Origin: Cellulosimicrobium protaetiae
GTDB lineage: Bacteria; Actinomycetota; Actinomycetes; Actinomycetales; Cellulomonadaceae
Reading direction: 5' to 3'
DNA: 64,000 bases
NCBI RefSeq assembly: GCF_009708005.2
Contig: NZ_CP052757.1
Location: forward strand, 558,001-622,000
Part shown: positions 47,922-56,896 of the stretch, piece by piece
How positions within the stretch are numbered: position 1 is the first letter of the stretch
How the letters are laid out: each line of letters begins with the position of its first letter
Notes under the pieces: model-generated
The model's input: only the letters and a program-made list of their open reading frames with translations
Databases searched by the model: none
What the model was told of the DNA's origin: nothing
Made by a program: the position numbers and the translations under genes

Positions 47922-48047
47922 GGCGGGGAACGTCGTGCTCGACGGCGGGCCGCCGGCTCTGGCCGTCAGCCACGGTCACACCGGGGTCACCAGGTGCCGG
48001 GGATGTGCCGTCTTCCACGACGTCCTGGTCCGGCACAGACTCGGAGC

Positions 48048-48395
48048 ATGACGCACCAGACGCACGAGTTCGACGACCTCCGGGCCGAGTTCGACGCCAC
48101 CGTCGGGCGGACCGTCTACGCGACCATGGTCACGGTGGACGCGCAGAACCGGCCGCGCACCCGTGCCCTCATCCCCGTGTGGGAGGTGGTCGACGGCGCC
48201 CCGCTGGGCTGGCTCGCGACGTACCGCACGCCGCGGAAGGCCGCACCGGCCCCGCACCGGAACGGCGAGCCTGGTGCTGTGGGGTATCCGATGGGCGAGG
48301 GCGTGCAGGTCGCGGACTCATCGCACCCGGGCTCGCGTGCGGTCGGCGTGTCGATGTGCGTGCCCGACTCATCCATGTTCGGGTGGAACGGATGA
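48048..48395 (+). pseudogene. PPOX-fold (pyridoxamine phosphate oxidase-like) gene, truncated
   Basis: 115 residues. Residues 1-64 (DDLRAEFDATVGRTVYATMVTVDAQNRPRTRALIPVWEVVDGAPLGWLATYRTPRKAA) match the start of actinobacterial PPOX-fold flavoproteins of roughly 180-200 residues. After RKAA the similarity stops and the rest (PAPHRNGEPGAVGYPMGEGV...) is not family-like; no other frame gives a clean continuation. The protein therefore lacks the second half of the barrel and is probably non-functional. Its stop overlaps the start of the next gene (ATGA), so it may still couple translation. Confidence 0.55.
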
Positions 48396-50119
48396 CTTCG
48401 CGATCGATGACGACACGAGCTGTCCGCGCCGCCACCTCCTCGCTGGCGGCGATCCTCCTTCTCGGCGGCCTCCCCGCTGTCGCGGCCGCGGGCCCGGGAG
48501 GTGACTCACCCTCCTCGGCCGGGGGCGCGCCGTCGGGCGTGGCGGCCACGGGCCCGACGGCGGTCGGCCAGGTCGACGCGCCCGTGCCGCAGATCGCGTG
48601 GGGGCCGTGCGAGGGCGACGGCGTCGAGGCGTTCGAGTGCGCGAGCGTCGAGGTCCCGACCGACTACGACAACCCGCAGGGCCGGACGACGACGATCGGT
48701 CTGACGCGGCTGCCCGCGACCGACGCGGACGCACGTATCGGGAGCCTCTTCACCAACTTCGGGGGACCGGGAGGCCCGGGCGTCGAGACGCTGCACCTGC
48801 TCGGCGGTTCGCTGTTCGACGACGACGTGCTCGCCCGGTTCGACGTCGTCGGGTTCGACCCGCGCGCCGTGGGGACGTCCGACCCCGCGACGTGCTTCCG
48901 CGACGCCGAGCGCGAGAGCGCGTTCCTGGCAGGCCTCCCCGCATTCCCGGTCGACGACCGCGAGGAGATCCGCTACCTCGGGCAGATGGCCGCGTTCGGG
49001 GCGTCCTGCACGGTCTTCTCGGGCGACCGCATCGCGCACTCGTCGACGGCGAACGTCGCGCGCGACATGGACCTGCTGCGCCAGGCCGTGGGGGACGAGC
49101 AGCTCAGCTATGTCGGCTACTCGTACGGCACCGTGCTCGGCGCGACGTACGCCGCGCTGTTCCCCGACCGCGTCCGCGCGATGGTGCTCGACGGCACGAT
49201 GGACGTCGACGCGTGGTCCGGGGTCGGGTCGCGCGAGCTCGTCGGGGCGCGCATCGGCCAGGCCGCGGGGGCGACGGAGACGTTCGACGAGTTCGCACGG
49301 CTGTGCGGCGAGGCCGGGCAGACGGGCTGCGCGCTCGCGTCGCTCGGCGACCCGGCCGAGGTCGTCGAGGCCACGTACGCCGCGCTGCGCGAGGCGCCGG
49401 TCGACGTGCCGATGCCGGACGGGACGTCGGTGCCGATCGGCTACCCGGACACGGTCGCGCTCGTCTTCCAGTACCTCTACGAGCCAGTCGCGTGGGGCGA
49501 CCTGGACCTGACGCTCGCGTCGCTCGCGGTGCTGAGCGGCGCCGTCGAGCCGCCGCCCGCCCCCGAGCAGCAGCCGCGCGCGACGAGCACGCTGCCGTCG
49601 CTCGGCGAGCTCCTGCGCCGTGCCGGGTTCGCCGAGGACTACGCCTCGGTGGGCGGTGCGCTCGCGAGCCTGTGCGTCGACACGACGACGCCCGGCCGCC
49701 CGTGGGAGTACCCCGCCAAGGTCGACGCGCTCGACGCGCAGTACCCGCACTTCGGCCGCTTCCGCGGGTGGGTGGGCGTGCAGTGCGAGTTCGTCCCGGT
49801 CGAGGACCGCGACGCGTTCACCGGGCCGTGGGACCAGACGACGGACGCGCCCGTCCTCGTGGTCGGCACCCGGTTCGACCCGGCGACGCCCTACGGGTTC
49901 ACGCAGCCGTACGCCGACCGCTGGCCGGACGCGCGCGTGCTCACGGTCGAGGGCTGGGGCCACACGATCATCGGCAAGAGCGCGTGCGCCGACGCCGCGG
50001 TCGCGCGCTACCTGGTGGACCTCGACGCGACCGACGGCGCGACGTGCGCGCAGGACGTCGTGCCGTTCCAGGGCCCGTCCGTGCCGCTCGGAGAGGCGAT
50101 GCGACTCCCGGTGACGTGA
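48392..50119 (+). CDS. Secreted S33-type tripeptidyl aminopeptidase-like alpha/beta hydrolase
   Basis: 575 residues. ATG at 48392 overlaps the preceding stop; ATG at 48407 is an alternative. A signal peptide precedes the catalytic part. The fold is alpha/beta hydrolase: LFTNFGGPGGPGVE (oxyanion hole), nucleophile Ser in VGYSYGTVLGATYAALFPDRV, Asp in VVGTRFDPATPYGF and His in GWGHTIIGKSAC. The C-terminal TAP-like region with several Cys (LCVDTTTPG, QCEFVP, SACADAA, ATCAQD) is typical of Streptomyces SlpD/SlpE-type exopeptidases, which remove tripeptides from extracellular peptides. It likely processes extracellular protein for uptake. Confidence 0.87.
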   Translation: MTSRSMTTRAVRAATSSLAAILLLGGLPAVAAAGPGGDSPSSAGGAPSGVAATGPTAVGQVDAPVPQIAWGPCEGDGVEAFECASVEVPTDYDNPQGRTTTIGLTRLPATDADARIGSLFTNFGGPGGPGVETLHLLGGSLFDDDVLARFDVVGFDPRAVGTSDPATCFRDAERESAFLAGLPAFPVDDREEIRYLGQMAAFGASCTVFSGDRIAHSSTANVARDMDLLRQAVGDEQLSYVGYSYGTVLGATYAALFPDRVRAMVLDGTMDVDAWSGVGSRELVGARIGQAAGATETFDEFARLCGEAGQTGCALASLGDPAEVVEATYAALREAPVDVPMPDGTSVPIGYPDTVALVFQYLYEPVAWGDLDLTLASLAVLSGAVEPPPAPEQQPRATSTLPSLGELLRRAGFAEDYASVGGALASLCVDTTTPGRPWEYPAKVDALDAQYPHFGRFRGWVGVQCEFVPVEDRDAFTGPWDQTTDAPVLVVGTRFDPATPYGFTQPYADRWPDARVLTVEGWGHTIIGKSACADAAVARYLVDLDATDGATCAQDVVPFQGPSVPLGEAMRLPVT

Positions 50120-50171
50120 CCTGATGCGCGGCTCCTCGGTGGCGTCGTCGGACGCTCCCGAGGAGCTGCCC

Positions 50172-51428
50172 TCAGCGGGACGGCAGCCGGTCGGCGACGG
50201 GTTCGGGAGCCGACGGGGCGGCGTCCTCCACGAAGCGCGGGCGGCACGCGAACCAGCCGCCGACCACGCCGGGGACGGCGGTCGCGGCGAGCACGAGGAG
50301 CGGGACGGACCACGACCCGGTCGCCTCGCGCAGCAGGCCGAGGCCGATCGGGCCGAGGCACGCGAGCGCGTACCCGATCCCCTGGACGAAGCCCGAGACT
50401 GCCGAGGCGGACTGCGGCGTCCTGGTCCGCCGGTTGATGAGGGTCATGCACAGGGGGAACGTGCTCACCCCGATCCCGAGCGCGCACATCCACAGCACGG
50501 TGCCGTCGAGCGGGGACAGGAGCAGGCCGAGGTACCCGGCCACGAGGACGACCGCGCACACGACGACCACGACGAACGGGTTCGCCATCCGCGTGGCCAG
50601 GTGCGGCACGACCAGCGCGGCGGCCATGCCCCAGGCGGAGTAGAGGGCGACCATGGTGCCGCCGAGCGCGGCGCTGCCGCCCGCGTCGGTGAGGACGGCC
50701 GGGACCCAGGGGATGATCCCGTAGTTGGACCACGAGATCGCCGCGAAGAGGACCACGAGACCCCAGACGGTCGACGACCGGCCGATCCGCGGCCTCGTCC
50801 CGGACGCGGCGGTGGCGGCGGGCGCGTGGTGGTCGGCGGGGAGCCGGGTCGCCAGGACGAGCCAGACGACGGCGGCCAGCGCCGCGGGGCCGGCCCAGAT
50901 CCCGACGGAGAACCGCCAGGTCGTCGCCTCGGCGACCGGGACGGCCAGGAGCGGGGCGACGAACTGCCCGGTCTGCATGAGGATCAGGTAGAGCGACGTC
51001 CACAGCGCGATCCGGTCGGGGAACCAGGCCTTCACCAGGGGGACGATCACGACGTTCGCGGCTCCGATCCCGGCGAGGGCGAGCACGGTCGACGCCACGA
51101 GCAGCGTGGTCGTGGGCGAGAGCGCCCGCAGCACGAGCGAGAGCGCGGTCAGGCCCAGCGCCACCGCCGCGGTGCGCTCGAGCCCGAACCGCCTCGTCAC
51201 CACCGGGGCCAGGAACCCGAAGAGACCGAACGACACCGCGGGCACGGTGCCGAGCAGCCCGGCCACCGCCACGCCGTAGCCGAGGTCCGCGCCGATGGTC
51301 TCCAGGAGCGGGGTGAACCCTGTGACGGCCGTCCGGAGGTTGACCGCCGTCAGCGCGACGGCGAGACCGGCCCAGAGGGCCTGACGGCCGCGGTCCACGG
51401 GGACGCGCGAGGGGGAGAGGGTCGCCAC
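50172..51428 (-). CDS. MFS transporter (CynX/NimT-like)
   Basis: 418 residues from a GTG at 51428, chosen because GGAG precedes it by 7 nt; an ATG at 51467 lacks a ribosome-binding site and lies inside the operator palindrome. Twelve helices. VALTAVNLRTAVTGFTPLLETI and ALAGIGAANVVIVPLVKAWFPDRIALWTSLYLI match the cyanate/nitroimidazole-type transporters (CynX/NimT/YeaN). Divergent from the GntR regulator, which probably represses it. The substrate may be an anion or hydrophobic drug, but it is not known. Confidence 0.8.
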   Translation of the reverse strand: MATLSPSRVPVDRGRQALWAGLAVALTAVNLRTAVTGFTPLLETIGADLGYGVAVAGLLGTVPAVSFGLFGFLAPVVTRRFGLERTAAVALGLTALSLVLRALSPTTTLLVASTVLALAGIGAANVVIVPLVKAWFPDRIALWTSLYLILMQTGQFVAPLLAVPVAEATTWRFSVGIWAGPAALAAVVWLVLATRLPADHHAPAATAASGTRPRIGRSSTVWGLVVLFAAISWSNYGIIPWVPAVLTDAGGSAALGGTMVALYSAWGMAAALVVPHLATRMANPFVVVVVCAVVLVAGYLGLLLSPLDGTVLWMCALGIGVSTFPLCMTLINRRTRTPQSASAVSGFVQGIGYALACLGPIGLGLLREATGSWSVPLLVLAATAVPGVVGGWFACRPRFVEDAAPSAPEPVADRLPSR

Positions 51429-51454
51429 GCTAAACTCCGGTGTCAGGTCGGCCG

Positions 51455-51467
51455 ATGATGGGATCAT
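51455..51467. promoter_or_regulatory. ATGATnnnATCAT palindrome, probable GntR operator
   Basis: ATGATGGGATCAT (51455-51467) has perfect 5-bp arms. It lies between the divergent transporter (start 51428) and GntR (start 51471) genes, where a GntR regulator would repress both. The GntR start codon is only 4 bp away. Confidence 0.55.
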
Positions 51468-51470
51468 GGG

Positions 51471-52148
51471 ATGAATCGAGAGCAGTCTGGCACGCGAGAG
51501 CCGATGCGTCGAGTAGGGCTCATCGACCAGGCGGCGGCACGCTTCCGCGAGGAGGTGATCTCCGGGCGCTGGCCGGTCGGCGAGCGGATCCCGACCGAGG
51601 TCGCACTCGTCTCGGAGTTCGGCATCGGGCGCAACACGGTCCGCGAGGCCCTCCAGTCGCTGGTGCACGCCGGCCTGCTGCGCCGCGAGCAGGGCCGCGG
51701 CACGTTCGTCATCTCCCGCTCCGAGCTGACCGGCACGCTCGAACGCCAGCTCGCCGGCGGCAGCCGCCGCCACTACCTCGAGCTGCGCCTCGCCCTCGAC
51801 AGCACCGCGGCCGCGCTCGCCGCCGCGAGCCGCACGGACGCCGACGTCGCGCTGCTGCGCGAGCTGCGCGACCGCCGAGAGGCGGCGTGGTCCGACGACC
51901 CCGACGCGCGCGCGAGCGCCGACCTCGACCTGCACCGCGCGATCGTGGAGGCGACGCACAACCCGCTGTACGTGACGCTGTACTCGAGCATGCTCGACGT
52001 CTTCGCCGTCCACATGCGCGACGACGAGAGCGGGGACGTGGACGCGGCGCACCGCCGCCACCACGAGCTCGTCGAGGCGATCGCCGACGCCGACGCCGAC
52101 CGTGCCGCCGCGTCGGTGGCCGCCATCATGGACCCGTTCCTGCGCTGA
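51471..52148 (+). CDS. GntR-family regulator (FadR subfamily)
   Basis: 225 residues if from ATG 51471; ATG 51504 (MRRVGLIDQ) is also possible. The winged HTH is FREEVISGRWPVGERIPTEVALVSEFGIGRNTVREALQSLVHAGLLRREQGRGTFVI. The C-terminal FCD domain (RHYLELRLALDSTAAALAAAS, LHRAIVEATHNPLYVTLYSSM, HHELVEAIADADAD) has the Asp/His metal-site pattern of FadR-type regulators. The divergent transporter and palindrome argue for local regulation. Ligand unknown. Confidence 0.86.
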   Translation: MNREQSGTREPMRRVGLIDQAAARFREEVISGRWPVGERIPTEVALVSEFGIGRNTVREALQSLVHAGLLRREQGRGTFVISRSELTGTLERQLAGGSRRHYLELRLALDSTAAALAAASRTDADVALLRELRDRREAAWSDDPDARASADLDLHRAIVEATHNPLYVTLYSSMLDVFAVHMRDDESGDVDAAHRRHHELVEAIADADADRAAASVAAIMDPFLR

Positions 52149-52223
52149 ACGGCGACGTGGCCGATCCGCGCTCGCAGCCGGCCGGCGGTCAGCCTGCGGT
52201 CGATCCAGGCGGAGTGCCCGCGG

Positions 52224-52661
52224 TCAGTCCAGGCAGAACTCGTTGCCCTCGACGTCCTGCATGACGATGCACGACTCGTTCTCCTCGTCCGCGACCATCA
52301 CGCGCACGCACGTCGCGCCGAGCGCGAGGAGCCGGTCGCGCTCTGCCACGAGCGTCGCGAGGCGCTCGGCACCCACGAGCCCGGTGCCGACGCGGACGTC
52401 GAGGTGCACCCGGTTCTTGACGACCTTGCCCTCGGGGACGCGCTGGAAGAACAGCCGCGGGCCGACGCCGGTCGGGTCGCTGCACGCGAACCATGCGTCC
52501 CGCTGCTCGGGCGGGAGCGCGGCGTTCGCGTCGTCCCAGGTGTCGAACCCGTCCGGGGGCGACGGCGGGACGTAGCCGAGCACCTCGCACCAGAACCGGG
52601 CGACACGCTCCGGCTGTGCGCAGTCGAACGTGACCTGGACATGCCTGACCGTCGTCGTCAT
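52224..52661 (-). CDS. VOC-family (glyoxalase-like) protein
   Basis: 145 residues. RHVQVTFDCAQPERVARFWCEVLGY at the N-terminus and VHLDVRVG...RLLALGATCV...CIVMQDVEGNEFCLD at the end form the two beta-alpha-beta-beta-beta modules of the vicinal-oxygen-chelate fold, of the Glyoxalase_6 group. Metal-binding His/Glu residues are at HVQ and EFC. It may bind a small ligand or detoxify a compound; no specific function can be read. It is at the 3' end of the MFS gene on the same strand but separated from it, with 9 bp between them. Confidence 0.8.
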   Translation of the reverse strand: MTTTVRHVQVTFDCAQPERVARFWCEVLGYVPPSPPDGFDTWDDANAALPPEQRDAWFACSDPTGVGPRLFFQRVPEGKVVKNRVHLDVRVGTGLVGAERLATLVAERDRLLALGATCVRVMVADEENESCIVMQDVEGNEFCLD

Positions 52662-52670
52662 CCCGCCACC

Positions 52671-53924
52671 CTAGGCGTGCGGGTGCTCCCGCTCGGAGGG
52701 CATTTCCGGCTCCGTCGCGTCCGCCACCGTCGCGTCCGCCACCGCCGCGGTCGGTGTCGCGGGGAACGTGCGTCGCGCGACGAGGACCACCACGAGCGCG
52801 GCGGCGACGATCCCCGCCCCGACGAACGGGACGACGTCGAGCCCGGACCGTGCGAGCACGAGCGCGCCGAGCGCGGCGCCCCCGCCGATGCCGACGTTCG
52901 ACGTCGCGTTGACGAGTGCCCCGGTGAGGTCCGGCGACGCGCCGTGCGCGCGGATGGCCGCGGCCTGGAACACCGGCGCGACCGCGCCGAACCCCGCGCT
53001 CCACACCCCGATCGCGACGAGCACCCCGACGGTCGCGGGGAACGCCAGTCCCACCGCGAGCATGCCCGCCACGACGGCGACCAGCGTGACGACCGTCGTC
53101 CGGCGCGGCCGGTGGTCGAGGCGTGCGGCGGCGAACGCCGTGCCGACGAGCCCGAGCGCCCCGAGCACGAGGAGCGCCGGGCCGAGCGCCGACTCCTGCA
53201 GGCCCGCGCCCAGGAGCAGGAGCGACACGAACGTGTAGACCGTGTACTGGCCCAGGTACACGAGGGAGTTGGTGGTCGTGGCCACCGCGAGCGCGGAGCG
53301 CCGGCTCGCGCTCGTCGCGTCCGACGGCGGAGCGCCGCCCCCCGGCACGGGCGGCAGCAGGAACGCGATGAGCACGGTGGCGAGCGCGCACGCTCCCGCG
53401 AGGACGCCGAACGCGGGACGCCAGCCGATCGCGGTGCCGAGCGTCGTCGTGAGCGGGACGCCGAGCACGAACCCGACGGCCGCGCCCGCGGTGACGAGCG
53501 AGAGCGCGCGCCCCGTGAGGTGCGGCAGCACGAGTCGCGACGCGTACCCGATGCTCACGGAGAAGAACACCGCGTGCGACGCGCCGCCCAGGGCCCGCGC
53601 CGCCGCGACGACAGCGAACGTCGGCGCGACGGCGACGAGCACGTTGCTCACGGTGTAGAGCCCGAGCGTCGTCAGGAGCAGGCCCTTGCGCGGGAGCCGG
53701 GCCGTCCCGAGCGTCAGCGGCACGGCGAGCGCCGCGACCATGACCGCGTACGCCGTCACGAGCAGCCCTGCGACGGACTCCGTGACGTCCAGGTCCGCGC
53801 TGAGGAGGGGCAGCAGCCCGACGGGCACGAGCTCGGTCGTGATCGCCACGAACGTCGCGAGGCCCAGGGCGACGATGCCGCCCATCGCCTCGCGGATCGT
53901 GCCGGGTCGGAAGGGGGCGGTCAT
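52671..53924 (-). CDS. MFS transporter (DHA1 sugar/drug efflux type)
   Basis: 417 residues, twelve helices. GGIVALGLATFVAITTELVPVGLLPLLSADLDVTESVAGLLVTAYAVMVA is typical of the AraJ/SetA/CmlA-like DHA1 branch, with the Glu/Leu helix 1 pattern (TELVPVGLLP). Loop 2-3 is RLPRKGLLLTTLGLYTVSN. It probably exports sugars or drugs. The ATG at 53924 is downstream of the SDR gene on the same strand with 65 bp between them; the VOC gene follows, so the three may be one unit under the divergent TetR. Confidence 0.82.
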   Translation of the reverse strand: MTAPFRPGTIREAMGGIVALGLATFVAITTELVPVGLLPLLSADLDVTESVAGLLVTAYAVMVAALAVPLTLGTARLPRKGLLLTTLGLYTVSNVLVAVAPTFAVVAAARALGGASHAVFFSVSIGYASRLVLPHLTGRALSLVTAGAAVGFVLGVPLTTTLGTAIGWRPAFGVLAGACALATVLIAFLLPPVPGGGAPPSDATSASRRSALAVATTTNSLVYLGQYTVYTFVSLLLLGAGLQESALGPALLVLGALGLVGTAFAAARLDHRPRRTTVVTLVAVVAGMLAVGLAFPATVGVLVAIGVWSAGFGAVAPVFQAAAIRAHGASPDLTGALVNATSNVGIGGGAALGALVLARSGLDVVPFVGAGIVAAALVVVLVARRTFPATPTAAVADATVADATEPEMPSEREHPHA

Positions 53925-53989
53925 GCGTCCGTCTCGGCCTGCAGGGGAGCGGGGTGGTCGAGGGCGACAGCGCGCAGCATGCTCCCACC

Positions 53990-54853
53990 CTAGGAGGACG
54001 GCGCCGCCGCAGGCTGGGCCACGGCCTGCTCGGCGGCGCGGCTGACCTGCTCCCACGCGGCCCAGGTCTCGAGGCGCTGGGCCGTGACGTGCTGAGCGAC
54101 GTCGTAGACCATGCTGCCCAGGAGCAGGCGCAGCGGCGGGTCGTCGCTGTCGACGAGCGTGAGCATCGCCTCGGCGGCGAGCCGCGGGTCGCTGTCCACG
54201 GACCCGTCGGCCCACTGGCGCTCGAGCTCGGCGCGCAGGGGCGCGTACGGCTCGGCCGGGGTGGTCGAGGCCATGCTCGTGTACAGGTCGGTCCAGTAGC
54301 CGCCGGGCTGCACGACGGTGACCTTCACGCCGAACGACGCGGCCTCCGCCGCGAGGGCCTCGCTCATGCCCTCGAGCGCGAACTTGCTCGCGCTGTACAG
54401 CCCCGTGCTGGGGAAGCCGCCGAGCGCGGCGATGCTCGAGACCTGCAGCAGGTGCCCGGAGCCCTGCGTGCGCAGGTGCGGCAGCACGGCCTGGCTGACC
54501 CAGAGGACGCCGAAGAAGTTGACCTCGAGCTGGGCGCGGGCCTCGGCCTCGGTGAACTCCTCGACCATGCCCATCGACAGGGTGCCGGCGTTGTTCACGA
54601 CGACGTCGAGCCGGCCGAAGCGCTCGACGGCGGCCGCCACCGCGGCGTCGACCGCGCCCTTGTCGGTGACGTCCAGCGTCAGCGCGAGGACGCGGTCGTG
54701 GTGCCGGGCGTCGAACGCGTCGGCGCTCGCGGTCCGAGCGGCGGCGACGACCTGGTCGCCGCGCTCGAGCGCGGCGACGGCGAGCGCGTGCCCCAGGCCG
54801 CGGCTCGCGCCGGTGATGAACCACGTGCGGGGAGAGGGGGAGGCGTGGCGCAA
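53990..54853 (-). CDS. Short-chain dehydrogenase/reductase (oxidoreductase, SDR)
   Basis: 287 residues from a TTG start at 54853 preceded by GAGGAG. Classical SDR: ITGASRGLGHALAVAAL, ARTASADAF, LDVTD, VNNAGTLSMG, SSIAALGGFPSTGLYSASK (active-site Ser, Tyr, Lys), VVQPGGYWTDL. The extended C-terminus (about 70 residues after the catalytic core) is typical of larger SDRs near COG4221-type. Divergent from a TetR repressor with clear operators between them, so it probably is induced by a ligand of that TetR. Confidence 0.85.
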   Translation of the reverse strand: MRHASPSPRTWFITGASRGLGHALAVAALERGDQVVAAARTASADAFDARHHDRVLALTLDVTDKGAVDAAVAAAVERFGRLDVVVNNAGTLSMGMVEEFTEAEARAQLEVNFFGVLWVSQAVLPHLRTQGSGHLLQVSSIAALGGFPSTGLYSASKFALEGMSEALAAEAASFGVKVTVVQPGGYWTDLYTSMASTTPAEPYAPLRAELERQWADGSVDSDPRLAAEAMLTLVDSDDPPLRLLLGSMVYDVAQHVTAQRLETWAAWEQVSRAAEQAVAQPAAAPSS

Positions 54854-54871
54854 GGTGTGTGCTCCTCTGGT

Positions 54872-54950
54872 GAGACGAGACGTTGCGTCTCGTTGTGAGG
54901 ACGAACGTAGAGCATGTCCGCGCCGCTGGCAATACGCAACGTCTCGTCTC
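54872..54950. promoter_or_regulatory. Paired TetR operators, facing inverted copies
   Basis: GAGACGAGACGTTGCGT (54872-54888) reappears inverted as ACGCAACGTCTCGTCTC (54934-54950). Within the first, CGAGACG-TTG-CGTCTCG (54876-54892) is a perfect 7-bp dyad. The copies lie between the SDR start (54853) and the TetR start (54972), next to each promoter, suiting mutual repression. Confidence 0.75.
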
Positions 54951-54971
54951 GGGACGGACTAGGCTGAGCGC

Positions 54972-55577
54972 ATGTCGACCCCCGACCCCGCGCGCCGCAA
55001 CGAGACCTCACGCCGCGCCGTCCTGGTGGCCACGCTCGACCTCCTTCAAGAGGTGCCCTACGCGCGACTGAGCATCGAGGGCATCGCGACGCGCGCCGGC
55101 GTCGGCAAGCAGACGATCTACCGCTGGTGGCCCTCGAAGGCCGCCGTCCTGTTCGACGCGTTCCTCCTCCTCAGCGAGGCGGGGGAGGGCGAGGCGCCGA
55201 TGCTCCCCGACACCGGAGACCTCCGGGCCGACCTCACCGCCGTCCTCCGGGCGACCGTCGCCGAGCTGAACGACCCCCGTCTCGCCGAGCCGATGCGCGC
55301 GCTCGCCACCGAGGTCGCGCACGACGAGGCGCTCGCCGCGGCGTACCACGAGCGCCTCGACGCCCCGCTCCGCGAGGCGAAGCGCGCGCGGCTGCGCAGC
55401 GCGCAGGAGGCCGGCGAGCTGTCGGCCGACCTCGACCTCGACGTCGCGGCCGACATCATCTGGGGTCCCGTGCTGAACCGGTGGCTCCAGCGCAGCTGCC
55501 CCCTCAACGACGAGTACGTCGACGCGCTCGTCGACACCGCGCTCCGCGGGATGCAGCGGCGCGCCGAGGCGTCCTGA
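54972..55577 (+). CDS. TetR-family transcriptional repressor
   Basis: 201 residues. The HTH is LSIEGIATRAGVGKQTIYRWWPSKAAVLF, with the unusually characteristic YRWW of the TetR_C_11 group. The ligand domain contains PRLAEPMRALATEVAHDEALAAAYHERL and DIIWGPVLNRWLQRSCPLNDEYVDALVD. It is divergent from the SDR at 54853 with two paired operators in the gap. It is followed 4 bp later by the kinase-like gene. Confidence 0.88.
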   Translation: MSTPDPARRNETSRRAVLVATLDLLQEVPYARLSIEGIATRAGVGKQTIYRWWPSKAAVLFDAFLLLSEAGEGEAPMLPDTGDLRADLTAVLRATVAELNDPRLAEPMRALATEVAHDEALAAAYHERLDAPLREAKRARLRSAQEAGELSADLDLDVAADIIWGPVLNRWLQRSCPLNDEYVDALVDTALRGMQRRAEAS

Positions 55578-55581
55578 CGCC

Positions 55582-56226
55582 GTGCGCGTGGAACCGGTGA
55601 CCGAGGACGTCCTCGTGGACCGGGTCGTGGACCTCGTCCTCGGGCTCCCCCGCGGCGGCGCACCGGGGCCCGACGGCGCGGTGCGGCTCCTCGTCGACGG
55701 TCACCCGTCGACGCACCCCGAGGCGCTCGCGGACCTGCTCGTCGCCCCGCTGCGTGCGGCCGGACGACCGGTCGTGCGGGTGCGCGTCCGGGACTTCTGG
55801 CGCCCCGCGTCGCTGCGGCTCGAGCACGGGCGGGAGGACCCGGACGCGCTGCTCGACGCGTGGATCGACGTGGCAGGGCTCAACCGCGAGGTCCTCGACG
55901 CCGTCGGCCCGGGCGGGTCCGGGCGCTACGTGCCGAGCCTGCGCGACCCCGCGACGAGCCGGTCCACGCGCGCGGCGTACGTCGACGCGGAGCCAGGGCT
56001 CGTCGTCGTGCTCGACGGCGCGCTCGCCCTCGGCCGCGGGCTCGCCGTCGACCTCGCCGTCCACCTGGCGCTGCGCGCTCCGACGCTCGCGCGCCGCACC
56101 GCGCCCGAGGACGCCTGGACGCTCGACGCGTACGCGCGCTACGAGCGAGAGGTGCGCCCCGCGGAGGTCGCCGACGTCGTCGCCCGGGTCGACGACGCGC
56201 GGCACCCCGCGCTCGTGATGCGCTGA
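55582..56226 (+). CDS. Uridine kinase-like protein with degenerate P-loop
   Basis: 214 residues, GTG start 4 bp after the TetR stop. The order resembles actinobacterial uridine kinase-like P-loop proteins: [19 protein letters not shown] at about residues 35-53 stands where GxPGxGKSxLA is expected, followed by [41 protein letters not shown] and [24 protein letters not shown]. The Lys-Ser/Thr of Walker A is missing (GHPSTHPE), so ATP hydrolysis is doubtful. It may be a pseudoenzyme or bind another ligand. Confidence 0.65.
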   Translation: MRVEPVTEDVLVDRVVDLVLGLPRGGAPGPDGAVRLLVDGHPSTHPEALADLLVAPLRAAGRPVVRVRVRDFWRPASLRLEHGREDPDALLDAWIDVAGLNREVLDAVGPGGSGRYVPSLRDPATSRSTRAAYVDAEPGLVVVLDGALALGRGLAVDLAVHLALRAPTLARRTAPEDAWTLDAYARYEREVRPAEVADVVARVDDARHPALVMR

Positions 56227-56278
56227 CACCCCTGCGCGAGGACCGCACGCTCACGACCGTCGGCAGGGCGGCGCGCGC

Positions 56279-56761
56279 TCAGCGCGGCAGGTGCGTCTCG
56301 ACGAGGTCGACGATCGCCGGGTCGTCGGGCAGCGTGCGGGGGCGGAAGCGGTGCACCTCGCCGCCGGGCACGACGACGAACTTCTCGAAGTTCCACGTGA
56401 CGCGACCGGCCTTGCCCTCGGCGTCCTCGGCCTTCTTCAGCTCCTGGTACAGCGGGTGGGCGTGGCGGCCGTTGACGCGCACGCGGTCGACCACCGGGAA
56501 CGTCACGCCGTACGTGAGCGAGCAGAACTCCTGGATCGCCTCGTTCGTGCCGAGCTCCTGGAGGAACTGGTTGCTCGGGAACCCGATGACGGTGAACCCG
56601 CGGTCGCGGTACTTCTCCTGCATCGCCTCGAGCGTCGCGTACTGCGGCGCGAGACCGCACCGCGACGCGACGTTCACGACGAGCACGACGTCGTCCGAGT
56701 GCTCGCGCAGGGTGTGCGTCGTCCCGTCCATGGCGTCGAACGGGATGTCGTACAGGCTCAT
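56279..56761 (-). CDS. Glutathione peroxidase-family thiol peroxidase
   Basis: 160 residues, the size of bacterial GPx. The catalytic tetrad is present: Cys35 ([12 protein letters not shown]), Gln65 (GFPSNQF), Trp123 and Asn124 (TWNFEKF). Cys is used instead of selenocysteine; no resolving-Cys loop as in PHGPx is evident apart from Cys80. It reduces peroxides, in actinobacteria probably with thioredoxin or mycothiol-linked reductants. ATG at 56761; the gene stands alone. Confidence 0.9.
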   Translation of the reverse strand: MSLYDIPFDAMDGTTHTLREHSDDVVLVVNVASRCGLAPQYATLEAMQEKYRDRGFTVIGFPSNQFLQELGTNEAIQEFCSLTYGVTFPVVDRVRVNGRHAHPLYQELKKAEDAEGKAGRVTWNFEKFVVVPGGEVHRFRPRTLPDDPAIVDLVETHLPR

Positions 56762-56896
56762 GCGGGGATCTCCTGACGGTCGGACGGAGGTGGCTCGCCT
56801 CCCATCCTGCACCCGACGGCGCCCGAGATGTGAAGATGTCGGGTCGACGTCGCGCCCGCGGTCGCCGCGGAGCACCCGGCCCACAAGACTCGCCTC

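Noticed and set aside
51429-51467. ATG at 51467 as start of the MFS transporter
   Set aside because: No ribosome-binding site and it lies in the probable operator; GTG at 51428 has GGAG upstream.
56227-56278. Small gene between the kinase-like and GPx genes
   Set aside because: Only 52 bp and no open frame with a start.
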